Assembly: GCF_009727055.1 (NCBI RefSeq)
Contig: NC_052359.1
Location: forward strand, 22,605,393-22,669,392
Source: Benincasa hispida
Lineage: Eukaryota; Streptophyta; Magnoliopsida; Cucurbitales; Cucurbitaceae
DNA length: 64,000 nt
Direction of reading: 5' to 3'
The notes under the pieces are model-generated. The model did not search any database and was not told the origin of the DNA. It was given only the letters and a program-made list of their open reading frames with translations. Numbering within the stretch: position 1 is the first letter of the stretch; the number at the start of each line of letters is the position of its first letter. The position numbers and the translations under genes are program-made. Shown here piece by piece: positions 11,717 through 23,893 of the stretch.

Positions 11717-12989
11717 TGTGAGTGTGACATTGCTTTTAGTAACTCAGTAGATGTTGTGCGTATTATGTTGCATGAGAAAATACCATCCCTGCTAGCATGA
11801 TAATTTTGCTAGGTTAGTATGCATGGTAAATGTTATGTCACTCCAGAGCATCATTTGTTGATAGTTGGGTAAAGTCAGTATATTTGGTGAGTAGTACGTG
11901 CTTTGTTAGTCAGAAAGTACAATGAGTAGCTTGATGTACTGTGGGTGTTGTACTTCTTTGTTAGCACTGTGTCTTTGATAAATCAGTACGTAATGTGAAT
12001 ATTATAGTTGTATAACTTGAACCTCACAGTTTTGAGATGTTAGAATTTGCTATCCTATGAATTATAGGGTTTGCCGTCATCTCTCGCAAGCATTACAGTA
12101 GAGTCCATTGTGAATATTTACTAAAGTTACTGTGCAGTGCATCATAAATACTGTGAAGCCATGATATTGTTTGTGTGTGACTATGGAAACTTCGAATATG
12201 CCCGGGATGTGGTTAGCATGCTTAAAAAAAAGGTGCTTGGCGGGAAAATTGGTCAGCTTCGGTCGGCGGGAAATTATAGTCGGTGACGACCGGCAAGAAA
12301 TATGGTCAAGTTCCTAAGCATGACTAGCGGGATAAATAAAATGGTCGATGTGCACATTGGTGGGAATTGGGGTCATAGGAAGGTTTCCATAGGTGATTGT
12401 ATTGTTTGATGATAGAGTATTATTGCTATGTGTTGATGTTGGAATTCAAATTAGTAGCTGCGTGATTATGCCATTGATTGCACTTAAGCTCAGTGTGAGT
12501 GCCAACATGTGATTGGTTTCCCAAAATGATGATTTTCAAAATGATTTTTATCTTTAAAAGAACCACTCACTGGGCTTAGTAGCTCACACTCTTCAAAATG
12601 TTTTCTTAATCCCCCCCCCCCCCAGGTAGCGGAGCGGAGCGTTCAACAAAGAGTCTACCACCCACCACCATCAACTAAAAGCTCGGTAAACTCTCGGGGC
12701 ACGGCTCAGATCATGTGTTAAAAGTATTGGAAAGACAATTAAATTGCATATATATAGATAATTATGTGGAGTATTGTAACTTTTTAAATGGTGGTATAGA
12801 TTAATAGGTGGGATAATGAAAACCTATTGATTACATGTATAGATAAATAGGTAAATGTTGTAAACCCATTGTAAGTATAATAAATATCGAAAACAATAGT
12901 TAGTACAAATATTGTCTTGAAAGGATTATAATCACTCTCATGCTCCCTTCCCGGTCTTAGGGGTGTAAGGCCTGGGAGGGGGTGTGACA

Positions 12990-13384
12990 ACCAAGATGTA
13001 TCAAGACCTGAAGGCACATTACTGGTGGCGTAACATGAAAAGGGACATAGCCGACTATGTAAACAAATGCTTGGTTTGTCAATAGGTGAAAGCTCTAAGG
13101 CAACGACCACAAGAACTCCTCCAGCCTCTGAATTTTCCAGAGTTGAAATGGGAGCATATTTCCATGGATTTCATCTCTAGACTCCCAAGAACTGTTAAAG
13201 GCCACAACATGATTTGGGTGATTGTGGATCGACTCACCAAGTTAGCCCATTTCTTACCCTGCAAAGCCACTCATACTACAGAAGCACTAGCTCAAATGTA
13301 CTTAAGAAGATTATCCGATTGCATGGAGTCCCAATATCAATTGCTTCAGACCGGGAAGTATTTGCTTAAACAACATTTTAACAC
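12990..13384 (+). pseudogene. Ty3/gypsy integrase remnant (continues the split element)
   Basis: This resumes the gypsy element after the solo [23 protein letters not shown] then NKCLVCQ gives the HHCC zinc-binding end (12990-13084), with a stop right after the final CQ. It continues as LNFPELKWEHISMDFISRLP and IWVIVDRLTKLAHFLPCKA, the integrase core with the first catalytic Asp (in SMDF) and the second (in VDRL). Near 13310 the frame shifts, and the expected LHGVPISIASDRE motif is read in another frame up to a stop. The element is cut at about 13385, where a minus-strand copia leader starts. No downstream integrase or LTR is present. Confidence 0.88.
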
Positions 13385-15626
13385 CAATTAGTTTTAGCAA
13401 AACAGTTTCCAAGTACCCTAAGTGATAAGACTTCTATTTTGCAATGATGTCCCAGCGAGGAGGACAAACGTCATCGGTGGGGTAATCTGATGCCCTTTCA
13501 CTGGGATGAGACAATCTCAACCATTAGGCAGAACCAACTCTTGGAACTGAACCTAACAGCCACCATTTTTTCAATCAGAACTGTTAACCCTTAACAATTC
13601 TGCGTAAATGTAACCCCTCATTTTCGGCCCCAGAGTCCTGCCCTAATGCGCCCATCATAGGGGAGAAGCAGATTAAGACAAGAGACTAAGCAACCTTATC
13701 CTATGCAGGAGATCAAATAAAGAAACAAGCAAAACTATCATCCTAGAGGGGGACACTCCCAGGGTGCCTCGAGGCGATGCACAGAAACTTTATTCAACCT
13801 AACGAGAGAGATCGTGGGATATGTTGTCGCACTTCCCGCTCCCAGTTACTTTGAACATTCTATCTATCCACCTTGATATTGACCTACCCAAACACCATCC
13901 TTTAGGGGGACACTCCCAGGGTGCCATAAAGTCAAGGGTAGATCTCACAGTGTGGACAATTAAAGGGAGAAACACGAGAGGTTTAAATGAAGCATCAAAT
14001 GCCCCAAGTACCTCCCACTGAATGTTCTACCTAGGGGTTCATTAACCTAGACAATCCGACTACTGATTGTTAGTCTAAGTCATTTTTAATCCGCTAAAAA
14101 ACAACTTTTGTCTTTGAAAAAAAAAGAAATTTCAAGTAGTCATATTAAACTCTTGAATGGATTGTCCTTAATCTTGTATGCATGCATCAAATCCATCTAA
14201 TTCACCTTTCCAGGTAGGTTCCTAGGTAGAGGTGTTACGTTTCCATCACCTTAAATACCCCAGCCTAGACAGAACCCACCTTAGACAAAAGGTCCCTTAT
14301 AGATAGATTTGCTACACTTTAACCTTTTATTAGTCAATTTAATCCTATTAAACTGATTAAAAGATTAAAGCCTAAGGTTACTAAACATATTAGAACCGTC
14401 ATCTTAAGTCTATCTCAACCAAGTTTTAAAACTTTTTAAAACCATGATTTAAACCTAAGTTAGCATGCATATTATTCTTATTGAATTTAGTTCTAATTTC
14501 TTTATAACCTTTATAAAAGAACCAACTAAAAATATACATTGCCACACAACTAGGTATTTATGACACTTATAAATTTAACCTATGTGTCATGCTTCATGCA
14601 ATGTCCGGTCATTACTATACATAACTTTTATATACAAGTAACAACCAAGCACACATGCTTTCCTACACCCTAAAACTATAACATTTATAATATAAAGATG
14701 ATGCATGTCTATGATTTATGCATGCATAAATATAACTCATATATTATATGATGCATGAGCATGCTCTTAGTAATTTAAATCATGCTTTTCTAAATCATAA
14801 CACTTATAATAAAGAGATGATGCATGACCAATGCATAACCTAAGGTGGGATTTTCTATATGGCATACCATATGACATATAAATAAAACATACATCCTATG
14901 TATATTAACACAGATTAATGGACCAGGATGAACCACCTTGAAAATTAGAATGAAAAACTCTATCTATTACATTTTTCCACCGAGTAAACCGATTCACAGG
15001 CGTACCAAGTCTTGAACCACCGAGCGAAGCTCCCATCATTTAGTAAACGCTCTCCAGGTATACCATTGTTTAGTGTACAAGACGATAACATGCGGATACT
15101 AAACGATCGTTTAGACGACAATGACGTTGCAAAGCTTGATCGTCTAGATGATCACTTAACACGTGATAGGTAAATGATTTACTTCGCAATCGTATAGTTA
15201 GTAACTAAGCGATGAAGCTTGCTGATCTATACGATCATCTAGTGTGCGCGCGAAAATAGCTCCAGAGTATCTGATACTCAACAATCGTCTACCCCATCGT
15301 TTACATGACCCGACCAACACTTGGTCGTCTTCATCCTCGAAGAACAACAACCCTTGCTACGAAGCTTCTTCACGAACGACTCACAGACTCAAATTCTTTG
15401 AAATTACAGACTTGATAGTAGTTAATATGCCCAAAAAGGCAGGGGCCTTTACAATTAACTTCAAATGTAAAAGAATTAAAAAAAACCAGAGGCTTCATCT
15501 CAGAAACTCCATTAATCCACACATCCACAAATGATTTAACGATTAAACAGAGAGTAGACATGTTTCACCCACCGAAAATGCAAATGCAATTCTTTGCATC
15601 AATGAATTTGGAATATCAGAAACCTG
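13385..15626 (-). repeat. Copia leader, truncated, minus strand
   Basis: Read on the minus strand, this matches the long non-coding leader of the plus-strand copia element at 55052-60545. Examples are the block around 13440-13570 against 60345-60480 (the stretch containing gaaccaactcttggaactga and its complement) and the region about 14000-14900 against 59050-59900. It stops just before the point where gag would begin. There is no coding region. Between 15040 and 15260 it carries a cluster of acgatcg/tcgtctag words. Confidence 0.8.
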
Positions 15627-15638
15627 GCTCTGATACCA
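15627..15638 (-). promoter_or_regulatory. Primer binding site (tRNA-iMet type), minus strand
   Basis: On the minus strand this reads TGGTATCAGAGC, the plant tRNA-iMet complementary PBS, two bases after the LTR end. Confidence 0.85.
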
Positions 15639-15640
15639 AT

Positions 15641-17564
15641 TGAAGGAACTCTTATACAAGAGTACCTCTGAGCAGAAGCAGATCTTTCCAAAGACATTCT
15701 GACAGAATTACCACAATCACATTCAAACATACAGATATGCATCATACTGTAAATTACTGGCATGCTTTAAGATTAAATAAAAAGAGAACAAGAAAACTTA
15801 CCAGTCGAAGAAATTTTCTCCACAGCAAATCTCATTCTCTCCAAGCAAATGACTCCTCTCGCTCTTGCTGGAACATTAAACTATGGTTCAACAACACCAT
15901 CGGTCGTTTACCACGAACGGCCTCCACACGAACAGAAGGATGGGGACGACACCACCACTTGGAACCCTCAGTATTCTGGTGTAAGAATCCAAAGAGTGGG
16001 CTCTGTTGGGATTTGGTAGAGGGGAGGAGGAATGAAGATCGTATACAATGATGAAGCAAGTGGGAGAAGGCTTAGTCTATCATATATGCAGCGACCATCT
16101 ATACGATCATTTAGTAAATCTTGGGCGCTATACGATCGTTTAGTAAAATGTAGGTGATTGTTTAGAAGATGGTGCACGCGTGTAAGCGATCGGGTAGTAA
16201 TTTCGAGCAATTGTATAGTCTCTATATTTACTAAGCAATGGGTAACATACACTTCGTGAGCAAACAACCGTGATTTTTGTAAAAATAAAAACAATTTTTA
16301 TTTTATTCTTCAGTTATGAAAACCGATTGGAACTTCCCACTAACGAACGGTTACGAAGAAAACGGGGTGCACAATTATCCCATAATTGTCAAAATTAAAA
16401 TAATAAATATAATCATAATATATTCATTAGCCGATAGTTTAATATCATATATAAACCATAGTGTTTTCTCCTCCACTAGATATAAATTATATTTATATCC
16501 ATTTTCCTCCAATTAATGTATCTCATAAAGTCAATCATATCAAAAATAATTAACTAGTTCAATCATATCATATATAATCGAACTCCCTCTTATCAATTTG
16601 AACATTTCAAACTGACCCAAAAACTTATTCTAAACTTGAATCCATTGAGCTACCAAGGGGACCTTATGGACCTATGGCTCAAAGCTCTAACGGTACGTGA
16701 ATAGCTGACTAAACTCTTTAGTCACGAGATTCACCATCTGTTAACTACCAGACATTTCACTAAAGACCGACAGTTGAATTCTTCTTACCACAGATATATT
16801 TCTATGTCCATCAGATATAACCAATCAACATTACGATAACCCTTCACAGATGCTCATAAGTACAGTTAGACCAATTTACTGTTTTGCCCCTGTAGTTACA
16901 TCTAACTTCTTAAGTACCACTGATCCCTCTAATGAACAATACAACATAGTCCTACTATGTGTAGACACCTCTCAGGCCATGAGAAGGTGTGTAGCGCCAC
17001 ATCGTTCAAGCTTCGAGATCAGCCCTTAAGGGAGCAATCTATCTACTTACCCCTGCTTTGAGAAATGAGTGAATTCCAACTTGTGTAGCTGAGTTCCCAA
17101 CTCCCAAATTAGACAAATCCCCAAAGTGGTAGGTTTGAGTCGGCGAACTGGCCACTCGCACCCATGCAAATCAAAGAATCGCCCTCAAAGGCAGAAGTTC
17201 TTAACTCACTCAAGATTGAGGTCATGTTACCTATGATCATCCTAGTGAAGTGAAGTCTCTGTCATGAACAGCGTTATATAACGAGACGTTAACACTTCGT
17301 GTTCAAGTCTTATATAAACTCTTTGTATAGAACGCCCCTGCTCGCACGTCCCCACATGAATGATTAGGATCACACCATCTGTAGCAAGTCATAACACTTA
17401 TAACTTGTTTTACAAAGCGGGCCGCATCCGTAGCGTTACCAGAATAAGGTTTCCCTCCTATATCCATATACAGACCATTTTGGTTATCACTTAAGACATG
17501 ATCTACTTGTATGTCTCTACATACATGCTTAAGTTACATAATGAAAACCAGGGATATTAGTTTA
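15641..17564 (-). repeat. Copia LTR, minus strand, 5' truncated
   Basis: On the minus strand the LTR ends ..ttccttca at 15641, followed by the PBS. Going upstream it matches the LTR at 52909-55037 through blocks such as the 'aagtagatcatgtctt..agtgataaccaaaatggtct' block. The LTR start is missing: homology stops at 17564, exactly where the plus-strand LTR B1 starts. Short acgatcg motifs cluster at 16090-16230. Confidence 0.8.
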
Positions 17565-18756
17565 TGTTGGGTTTTATGTCCTAAAACTCGTGGTATGTAA
17601 ACAATGGAACTTATTCTGAACATTCAATAAAGGTGCTATTGAATAGATCTATTGTTTGATAGAAATCCAATAAACCTGAAAGTCCCTTGACTATTGGATG
17701 AGTACTTGAACTTTATGTGGAGACATAAAGGTGGATCAGGTTCAAGTAAATAGTCAAAATGATTTATAGTATTTGAATAAGGTTGGGTACTTTATTTTGG
17801 TAACACAATTGGATACGACCTGCTCTATAGTTGTTACAAGGACTTGTAAAGTGCTACGAACAAAGTGATCCTAATTCGTTCATGTTGGACATGAGGAGTG
17901 GGGGTGTCCTTGTGCAAAAAGGTTTGTACAAGATCGGACCACGAAATGAGTAACTCTTACTTTATAACGTTGTTTACTGTTTAAGATTGACTATTTCAAA
18001 GCGATGACCTAGGTAACTTGACCTTAATCTTGAGCTAACGAACTCCTATTTATTCGGGATTACCCTTAGATTTGCATAGGTGAGGGTTGGCTCAATAGCG
18101 CCGGCTCAATAAGACTCCCATTTCAGGGGTAAGACTAGATAGATAACTGGGGACATAGGGTGCACGAGGGAATTCACTCCTACCCACTTTAAGGATAGTA
18201 GAGAGGTTGTTCCCTTAAGTGTTGATTCTGAGTCTTGAACAAGAGGCCCTGCCCTTTCATTGGCCCGAGAGGAACTCGATTTTGTTGATCAAATCACAAA
18301 ACGATTGTTCATTAGGGGATCAATGGGGACTTAAGGAATAAGAGCTAATTTTGAGGGTAAAATAGATATTTGACCTAATCGTTATTACGAACAACCTATG
18401 AAGGGTTGACTTACTAATCATGGTCATATCGAGTGGACATAATATATCTACAGTAAGGGGAGTTCAACTATGGGCTTTAGTGGAGTGACCACTTAGTTAA
18501 CGAATGGGGGTTAGATCGGTCTAATGAGTTTAGCTGATTAATCTCAAATCGTTGGAGCCCATGATCTGTAGGTCCACGAGGTCCCTCTACTTGCTTAGAA
18601 ATGGATTAGCTCTAGAGTAGTATGATAAGTTAATTTGAAATGTTCAAATTAGAATCAAATGGAATTGGAGAATGAAATCGAATATATATATATATATATA
18701 ATATATATTTAAATATGAATATAAATATATGAAGATGATATTTATGTAAAAAATAA
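17565..18756 (+). repeat. Copia-type LTR B1, 5' part
   Basis: It starts TGTTGGGTTTTATGTCC and runs parallel to LTR B2 through most of its length (shared blocks: ggatcaggttcaag, tggaccacgaaatgag, caggggtaagactagatag). It is interrupted at 18757-18761 (tttaa) by solo LTR B2 and appears to resume after 20614. Confidence 0.75.
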
Positions 18757-18761
18757 TTTAA

Positions 18762-20609
18762 TGTTGGATTTTATGTCCTAAAACTCGTAGTTTATAAATT
18801 GATAAACATATTCTGTTTTTGTTTTTCGATAAAATTTTTATTGAAATTGTAATCTTGAATCCAATAAACTAAGGTCCTGAGGCTATTTAATGTAGACTTG
18901 AACTTTATGTGATGACATCAAAACTGGATCAAGTTCGAGTATATAGCCTAAATGGTCTATAGTATAGGGATAAGGTTTGGGTGCCTTGTTCTGGGATACT
19001 ATGGGATGCGGCCTACTTTGTAATTAGTACAAAACGATGCGATCCTGAATCATTCATATAGAGATATGTGAGTGGGGCATCCTATGTAATGAGTTTGTAT
19101 AAGACTGGACCACGACTTAGTCACTTTTGCTTTAAACACTGTGTACTGTATAAAACTGACTAATTCAAATTTGATGACCTGGGTAACTCGATCTCAATCC
19201 TGAGCTAACTATGAACTCCTGTTCATTTAGGATTATCCTTAGATCTGCATGGGTGAGAGCAGCTCAATAGCGCTGGCTCAATAAGCCTCCCATTTCAGGG
19301 GTAAGACTGGGTAAATAGCTGGGGACATAGGGTGCAAGATGGACTTCACTCCTACCCGTCTCTAGTGGTAGTAGATAGGTTGTTCCCTTAAGTGCTAACT
19401 TCGAAATTAGAACAAGGGGCCCCACCCTCTCACTAGGCTGAGAGGGACTCGATTTGTTGGTTGGACCACAAATCAATTGTTCTTTAGAGGTTTGGTGGGA
19501 CTGAAGGAATAAGAAGTGTTTTGGGGGGTAAAATGACATTTTGACCCAGCCAAGACCACAAACAACCTGTGAAAGATTGACTTATTGGTTATGGTTATAT
19601 CAGATGGACAGAAATATATCTACAGTGAGGGGAGTGCAACTACGGGACTTTAATGGAATGACCTATTAGTTAACAAATGTTGATTAATTAGGTTAAAGAG
19701 TTTTACCGATTAATCTCGGATTGTTGGAGCCCATGATCTGTAGGTCCATTAGGTCTCCCTGCTAGCTCATATGGATTAAACTTAGAACGGTATGTTGGAT
19801 TAATTCGAATTGTTCGAATTAAGAAAAGGGATTAAAACCGAAAAGTATATGCGATATCGCTATCGATTTTTTGGATGGCGCTCTATATTCAAATGTAATT
19901 TGAATTTTGAAAATATGAATGTAGATTCATGTTCGGGTGGTCAAAATTAGTTAAGAGGGTCAAAACTGTAAAAAGTCAAATGGTTGACTTTTTCGCTAGG
20001 GAAAGTCAAAGTTTGACTTTGACCAAATTGAAAATGACCATTTTGCCCTTGACTAGAGTTAGTGGAATTATCCAACATTTTTGTTGGATAATCCCACTAA
20101 CTTAAGTGGACTATGTGTAAACATTATAGAATGACACATATCCCACTTTGGTTTAGTGCTTTGTGAGGTGTTGATTTTTGGTGAGTTTTTACATGCATTA
20201 GATTGATGTAATTGATTTATAAAAGGAAGTTTTATAAAACAAATTTCTTCTTCTTTCTTTTAACAAGCTGAATTTTATATATATTTTTGGTTTCCAAATT
20301 CTCACAAAAAATTCTTGTTTTCTCACATTAACCTTGAACCTCCCTTTCTTTTCTTTTCATTCCTTCATTCACCGAGTTCCACAACCCAGTTCTAAGTCTA
20401 GAGAATAGCAAGGAAGCTCTAGTAGTGGTTCGGTAGAGTTCGGGTCAAGATTCAGCGAGAAGAAGCATTTTTTGGGAGCTACAAAGGTTGTACACTATCC
20501 CTTTTAGTTTACTGTTCTTTTTACATTTGCATGCTAATTTCCTTTTAATTAGAAGCAATTAGAGTGTAATTAGATCTTTATTCCATTGCGTATGTCTCGT
20601 GTTCCATCA
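18762..20609 (+). mobile_element. Copia-type solo LTR B2 (1848 bp)
   Basis: It begins TGTTGGATTTTATGTCC and ends GTGTTCCATCA, flanked by the exact 5-bp target duplication tttaa (18757-18761 and 20610-20614). There is no PBS after the end and no coding sequence, so it is a solo LTR. It is inserted in B1, a member of the same family. A 20-bp near-perfect hairpin lies at 20058-20101. Confidence 0.9.
20058..20101. other. Long hairpin inside LTR B2
   Basis: The arms gttagtggaattatccaaca and its reverse complement (19 of 20 positions pair) are separated by tttt. It sits upstream of the probable transcribed part of the LTR. Function unknown. Confidence 0.75.
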
Positions 20610-20614
20610 TTTAA

Positions 20615-21206
20615 TATTGAATATTAAATTAATTAGAATTATTTAAATTGTTTAAATAATTATTTATTGATTTTATTAGAAAATTAATTTATGAAATTAA
20701 TTTGTAAAATTAATAATTTTTTATTTTAGAAATAAAATATGATTTTAAAATCAAAATAGATTTTGGAAATTAAAAATTACACAAAAAAACGAAAATGGTT
20801 TTTCATCTTCATCTTCAAAAGTAACTCACAATGAAACCCACCTCTTCAACCTTCATTTACTCCAAGCATGAGCTGCATTCCATGCAGTAAATCTCTTTCC
20901 ACGATAGTCTGCAATATATTGAAGAGATTGGAGTGAAGTTGATGTGATGAACCAAATGAATTGTTTTTGAACAATTCGGATGAAGAAGATGTTCTTCATT
21001 TTGGGTTGTTTTAGTGAGCTTTCTCTAAATTCCCTTTGATTGCAACTTATTTTGAGTCTCACAACTCAATCTAAAGCACCAAGAGAATAGTAGGGAAGAT
21101 CTTGTGGTGGTCTACACCAAGATTTCGAGGAATTTGCAGCCAGAAATAGAGATTTCAAAGGTTCTTCAAAGGTATGCTCTTGAAACCCATTAAACTCTGT
21201 TTCAAA
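20615..21206 (+). repeat. LTR B1, 3' part (inferred)
   Basis: The first part is A/T-rich. Then 21070-21170 (agagaatagtagggaagatc..caccaagatttcgagg) parallels 20400-20480 of B2 (agagaatagcaaggaagctc..gtcaagattcagcgag). The expected tttaa-flanked continuation of B1 therefore seems to run to about 21200, where it abuts a minus-strand gypsy RT. The exact end and its target duplication were not found. Confidence 0.5.
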
Positions 21207-23100
21207 AGTTCTTCTAGAACTGGGTAAATGATGTCAGCTTCGTTGAACTTAATGATTTCCTTGAGAACTACCTCCTCAATTGTAGGGATTGGGCCTTCTT
21301 TGAGATTATATCGTGGCTTTGGCTCCATCCTCCAAAGTGATCCTATACATGCAAAGGGAAGGAATTATTCCCTTGATGTCATCAAGGGTCCACCCAGTGG
21401 CTTTCTTGTATGTTCACAACGTCTCCACTAGAGAGCCTTCTTGGGTTGGTGTCAGTTCCGTTGAGATTATTACAGGAAAGGTGTTCCCCTCGCCTAGGTA
21501 CACATATTTCAGATGATTAGGGAGAGCCTTTAGCTTAATCCTTTGTACCTGCGAATTACCAAGACCAATGTTAAAAGAAGAATGATAATTTTTGCCAATA
21601 TCGATAAAAGAAAGAGATAGATCATGTGAAGAACCATTTGGATCTAACTCAATACAGGGGGCCATCAACTCATCAAAATTATCATCATCAGACAAAACAA
21701 TCACATCCATAAATCATGAGTTTCAATCATGCACAAAGACAAATATTCTTCCGGGATCTTCATGGCATTATACATGTTAAACGAGGCTACTTCCCCCATC
21801 AAATTCTATAGAGAGACATCCCTTATCTACATCAATTTTTGTCTTAGCAGTTATCATTAACGGTCTCCCTAATAAAATGGTAGATGAAGCATGTGTACTA
21901 ATCTCGTCCATTTTTAGGATATAGAAGTCAACAGAAAAAATTAGATCTTTTACTTGAACCAAAACAACCCCAACTACTCCTAGAGGCTATATATAAGATT
22001 TATTGGCCAATTGAATGCACATGGCAGTTTTTTGCAAATCGTTTAATTTAATATCTTCGTATACATGGTAAGGGTTAACGTTAATGGAGGCTCCTAAATC
22101 AAGCAAGACATGTCAAATCACTCTATTACCAATAACACAGGGTAAAGTAAACATATCTGGGTCACGAAATTTCTTAGGCATATTTCTTTTAAGTAGGGAC
22201 GAGACATTTTTACTTACCACCACACATTCCTTGTCCTTGCCTATTCTCTTCTTTGTGCAGAGTTCCTTAAGAAATTTAGCATACCTTGGGATCTGTGGAA
22301 TTGCATTTAGAAGGGGGATATTGATCTAAACCTTCTAAAACATTTGTAAGAGCTCTTCGTTCTTGCTCTCCTGCTTCGGTTTTGCCAACCTACTAGGGAA
22401 GGGAGCTTTAGGTACATAAGGTTCAAATGTACACAAAGAAGATATACTTACCTTGGGGGTCAGTGATGATGCCTCTGATTTTGCTTCACTTTTGCTCATT
22501 TTATTTTGTTTCCTCTTGAGACTCAATAAGAGGTGTTGGGGCAACTGAGGAGGTGGCGGGAGATGGAATCTCTTTCCCACTCGTTATTGTGATGGCCTCA
22601 TGTTAGCATGGTTCAAATGTGTAGGTAGCTTTCCCGAAGACTTGCCCTCAAGACGGCTCACCACTAATAGCTAGTTAGGTAACCTGAGTACCCAAATTTG
22701 CAAGCCCCGTTCTTGTATCTTATTTGCAATGACTTGGTGTCTATAAGACTTCTTTTTTTATTGTGCAACGAACGATTTAAAAAATAAAAAATCATTATTA
22801 TAATTAATTGTTGTTTCATTTTTTTTTTATGAAAACTATCTAGCAAAATAATTAGATAAAATAGACAGTTGGATGGAGTCCTTTTACAATTGGTGGATAT
22901 CTTGTTGAAATTTTAGAGAATGGTCAGCTAAAGATTCAACAATATCCTCTAACGACATATCTGAAGAAGATGATGATGATGGTTGGTTGTGAGGTCTTGA
23001 ATTGTGGTGTCCTTGCCCTTACCTTCCCCATTTGAAATTTGGGTGGTCTCGCCATCTAGGGTTGTAAATAGGGGCATTTGAATTCCTTGAAGGATTCTTC
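21207..23100 (-). pseudogene. Ty3/gypsy (Athila-type) gag-pol fragment, minus strand
   Basis: On the minus strand, from high to low coordinates: the end of gag (APIYNPRWRDHPNFKWG near 23030-23080); a proline-rich linker and FEPYVPKAPFPSRLAKPKQE (22335-22580); retropepsin-like STILLGRPLMITAKTKIDVD (21777-21962, Athila-type active-site surroundings with GRP); the pre-RT segment LPNHLKYVYLGEGNTFPVII (21414-21710); and the N-terminus of RT (EEVVLKEIIKFNEADIIYP near 21215-21280). Frames are broken between these blocks. The rest of RT, RNase H and integrase are missing because the fragment is cut by LTR B1. Confidence 0.85.
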
Positions 23101-23893
23101 TGGCAGCCTTAGTACATCAACTAGACTCACAATCTTTCAGATGGATTTGGAATCACCTTAATAGCACGACTGGATTGCTCAAACAATGCTTATGAAGTTC
23201 GTCTTTCTTTTTATACTAAGATCTGTATGTCTTTCTTTTAATCTTAGGTTGTCAGCTTACCCTTAAATGGATTTAACCCTCCTAATTTTGATAGTTGGCC
23301 CTAACAATTGGTGATTAGGTTGAAAGTCACCTCTTAATCATTAACGTATGGCTTCATTTGGATGCCTATGCCACTTTGGCCAGTGCCTCTCTTGCGCCTA
23401 ACACCTAATTTTCAAGATCATTGCACGCATAGGCTGCATCACTTAAGGCGCCCTACCTCCTTCATCGCAAGGCTTGGCTAACGCATAGCCTCACCTTGTC
23501 ATCAACACTCATCAACAGAAGGCACCTACCTTTGTTAATGTATGCCACCCTTTGGTCACATGCCCCTCTCGGCCTTGGCATGCCTTACACTCATTGCCTT
23601 GCCTAAGGCCAGCGCCTTGCCTTCTTAACTCGTAGTGTCATCGCCTAGCATCATGCCAACACCTAGACAACACCTTCATATCATCGCTCTGCCACACCAA
23701 CACCCATACCTTGCATTGTCAAGCACAACATCCCATCGTTTGGTGTCATGCTTAGCCGCACACCACTTGCCAATGCACGCACGCCTAATCTCGGTGCAAC
23801 CTCAACTTGTCAACACCTTACCTTGTGCGTTCTGCACCCATGCTCATCAACGCACACGCACAACCACCAACGCCTAAGGCTTTCATGCCCTCA
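23101..23893. other. Intergenic/repeat-derived sequence, C-rich words
   Basis: Dominated by imperfect repeats of cgcctaa, gccttg and catcatgcc words from about 23350. There is no PBS, LTR terminus or protein domain. It may be part of the LTR whose 3' end is at 28371, interrupted by the hairpin-ended elements at 23894-27122, but this is inference. Confidence 0.35.

Larger units (their letters stand above)
10177..12989 (+). mobile_element. Solo LTR (2813 bp) nested in gypsy integrase
   Basis: It starts with TG (TGTAAAACCC) and ends with CA (GGTGTGACA), and is flanked on both sides by the 5-bp duplication accaa (10172-10176 and 12990-12994), the hallmark of LTR-retrotransposon integration. No PBS, coding region or second LTR lies inside, so it is a solo LTR left by recombination. 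It splits the host integrase zinc-binding region between HPGST and the KMYQDLK continuation. Inside are a GAGCGAGA-type low-complexity tract (10500-11060), three sequencing-adapter palindromes, a TATA box at 11330, a 33-bp tandem repeat (11486-11716) and a C-tract at about 12609-12623. The true length in the genome may differ because of the adapter junctions. Confidence 0.9.
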
